A DNA stretch of 6,093 bases, from positions 1 to 6,093 of the forward strand of contig CAJUSB010000161.1 in NCBI GenBank assembly GCA_910589115.1, in the 5' to 3' direction. The DNA comes from an uncultured Clostridia bacterium (GTDB lineage Bacteria > Bacillota > Clostridia > Oscillospirales > Butyricicoccaceae). Made by a program: the position numbers and the translations under genes. Of this stretch, positions 5,810-6,093 are shown one piece after another (position 1 is the stretch's first letter; every line of letters starts with the position of its first letter). The notes under the pieces were generated by a model. It saw only the letters and a program-made list of their open reading frames with translations. It made no database searches and had not been told where the DNA came from.

Positions 5810-6042
5810 GATGTGCGTCAGGCAAGAAAGGTACGCCATAAGCTCAAGGATATATCATCTCACTGGTGGATGCGGATGACTGGGTGGAGATAGCCATGTT
5901 TGCCGAAGCCCATCAGGATTATCTTCGTCAATATATAGAACTGAAAAACGGAGTCCCATCCCATGACGCCATCAACCGGATGATGGGATTAGTTTCCCCA
6001 GAGATTGTGCAGTAGCTCTATGGGAAATAGCAGGAATTATTA
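5810..6042 (+). pseudogene. Degenerate ISAs1-family (H-repeat type) transposase fragment, N-terminal part
   Basis: DVRQARKVRHKLKDI (5810-5854) matches the conserved start of ISAs1 transposases. The frame then changes at about 5854: IISLV, DADDWVEIAMFAEAHQ and LKNGVPSHDAINRMMG follow in frame 1. The family's GIPSHDT-R motif is clear, with T replaced by A. About four codons between the two pieces appear deleted. In-frame stops lie at 6013-6015 and 6028-6030, where a glutamine and the tryptophan of a GKWQELL-like stretch would be expected; both fit C-to-T or G-to-A changes. The extreme N-terminus is missing because it joins the IS630 relic. The resemblance ends at about 6042, and no catalytic DDE residues are present. 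Confidence 0.72.
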
Positions 6043-6093
6043 GAGCAATCGGCGAAAAGGTATTCAGTATCCGGCGCAGGTAAACCAACCTTG

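Larger units (their letters stand above)
5334..6093. mobile_element. Insertion-sequence scar at the right edge of the gene cluster
   Basis: This stretch has no intact gene. It consists of about 100 AT-rich bases with the inverted repeat and a weak promoter-like pair, then the joined IS630 and ISAs1 relics. The last 51 bases (6043-6093) resemble nothing I recognise. No convincing terminal inverted repeats or target duplications are visible, so the outer limits are approximate. Confidence 0.6.

Noticed and set aside
5573..5893. An intact 106-residue novel protein from the TTG at 5573
   Set aside because: It is the second-frame portion of the IS630 relic joined to the ISAs1 relic, and its last dozen residues are an out-of-frame reading of the ISAs1 sequence.
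1..6093. tRNA, rRNA, CRISPR array, riboswitch or phage attachment site
   Set aside because: No tandem spaced repeats, cloverleaf or rRNA-like stretches were seen on either strand, and the genes leave almost no intergenic space before 5334.

Overview
The window holds six genes, the first of them cut by the left edge. All read left to right and are packed almost without gaps, and a scar of decayed insertion sequences follows them. Gene starts carry GGAGG/GAGG-type ribosome binding sites. GC content is low to medium, and the transposase relics resemble those common in gut Clostridia. I therefore infer an anaerobic low-to-mid-GC Firmicute (Clostridia, possibly Lachnospiraceae or a relative). This rests on style and family resemblance, not on a marker gene.

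Positions 1-1411 are AT-rich (two lines I counted by hand are 30-32% GC). They hold the C-terminal part of a JAMM/MPN metallopeptidase-like protein and then a radical SAM/SPASM protein. Three small hairpins with four-base loops lie in tandem across the junction of these two genes.

Positions 1414-5333 hold a tight four-gene sugar-nucleotide cassette: CDP-glucose 4,6-dehydratase (rfbG), the PMP/[2Fe-2S] CDP-4-keto-6-deoxyglucose 3-dehydrase (rfbH), an RmlC-type cupin epimerase, and an extended-SDR reductase resembling abequose/paratose synthases. This order matches the chemistry of the CDP-ascarylose route: C4 oxidation with C6 deoxygenation, C3 deoxygenation, C5 epimerisation, then C4 reduction. 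The likely product is a CDP-3,6-dideoxy-L-hexose, possibly CDP-ascarylose, destined for a surface glycan or another glycoconjugate. Three expected partners are absent: the cytidylyltransferase that makes CDP-glucose (rfbF/ddhA), the NADH-dependent reductase that feeds electrons to RfbH (ddhD/ascD), and a glycosyltransferase. GC rises abruptly at the start of rfbG (one line counted at 62%), although only two bases separate it from the radical SAM gene.

Positions 5334-6093 hold an AT-rich intergenic stretch with an imperfect inverted repeat. After it comes a broken IS630-family transposase joined at about 5810 to a broken ISAs1-family transposase. Frameshifts and stop codons in both show the scar is old and inactive. 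It probably marks the right-hand end of the sugar cluster.
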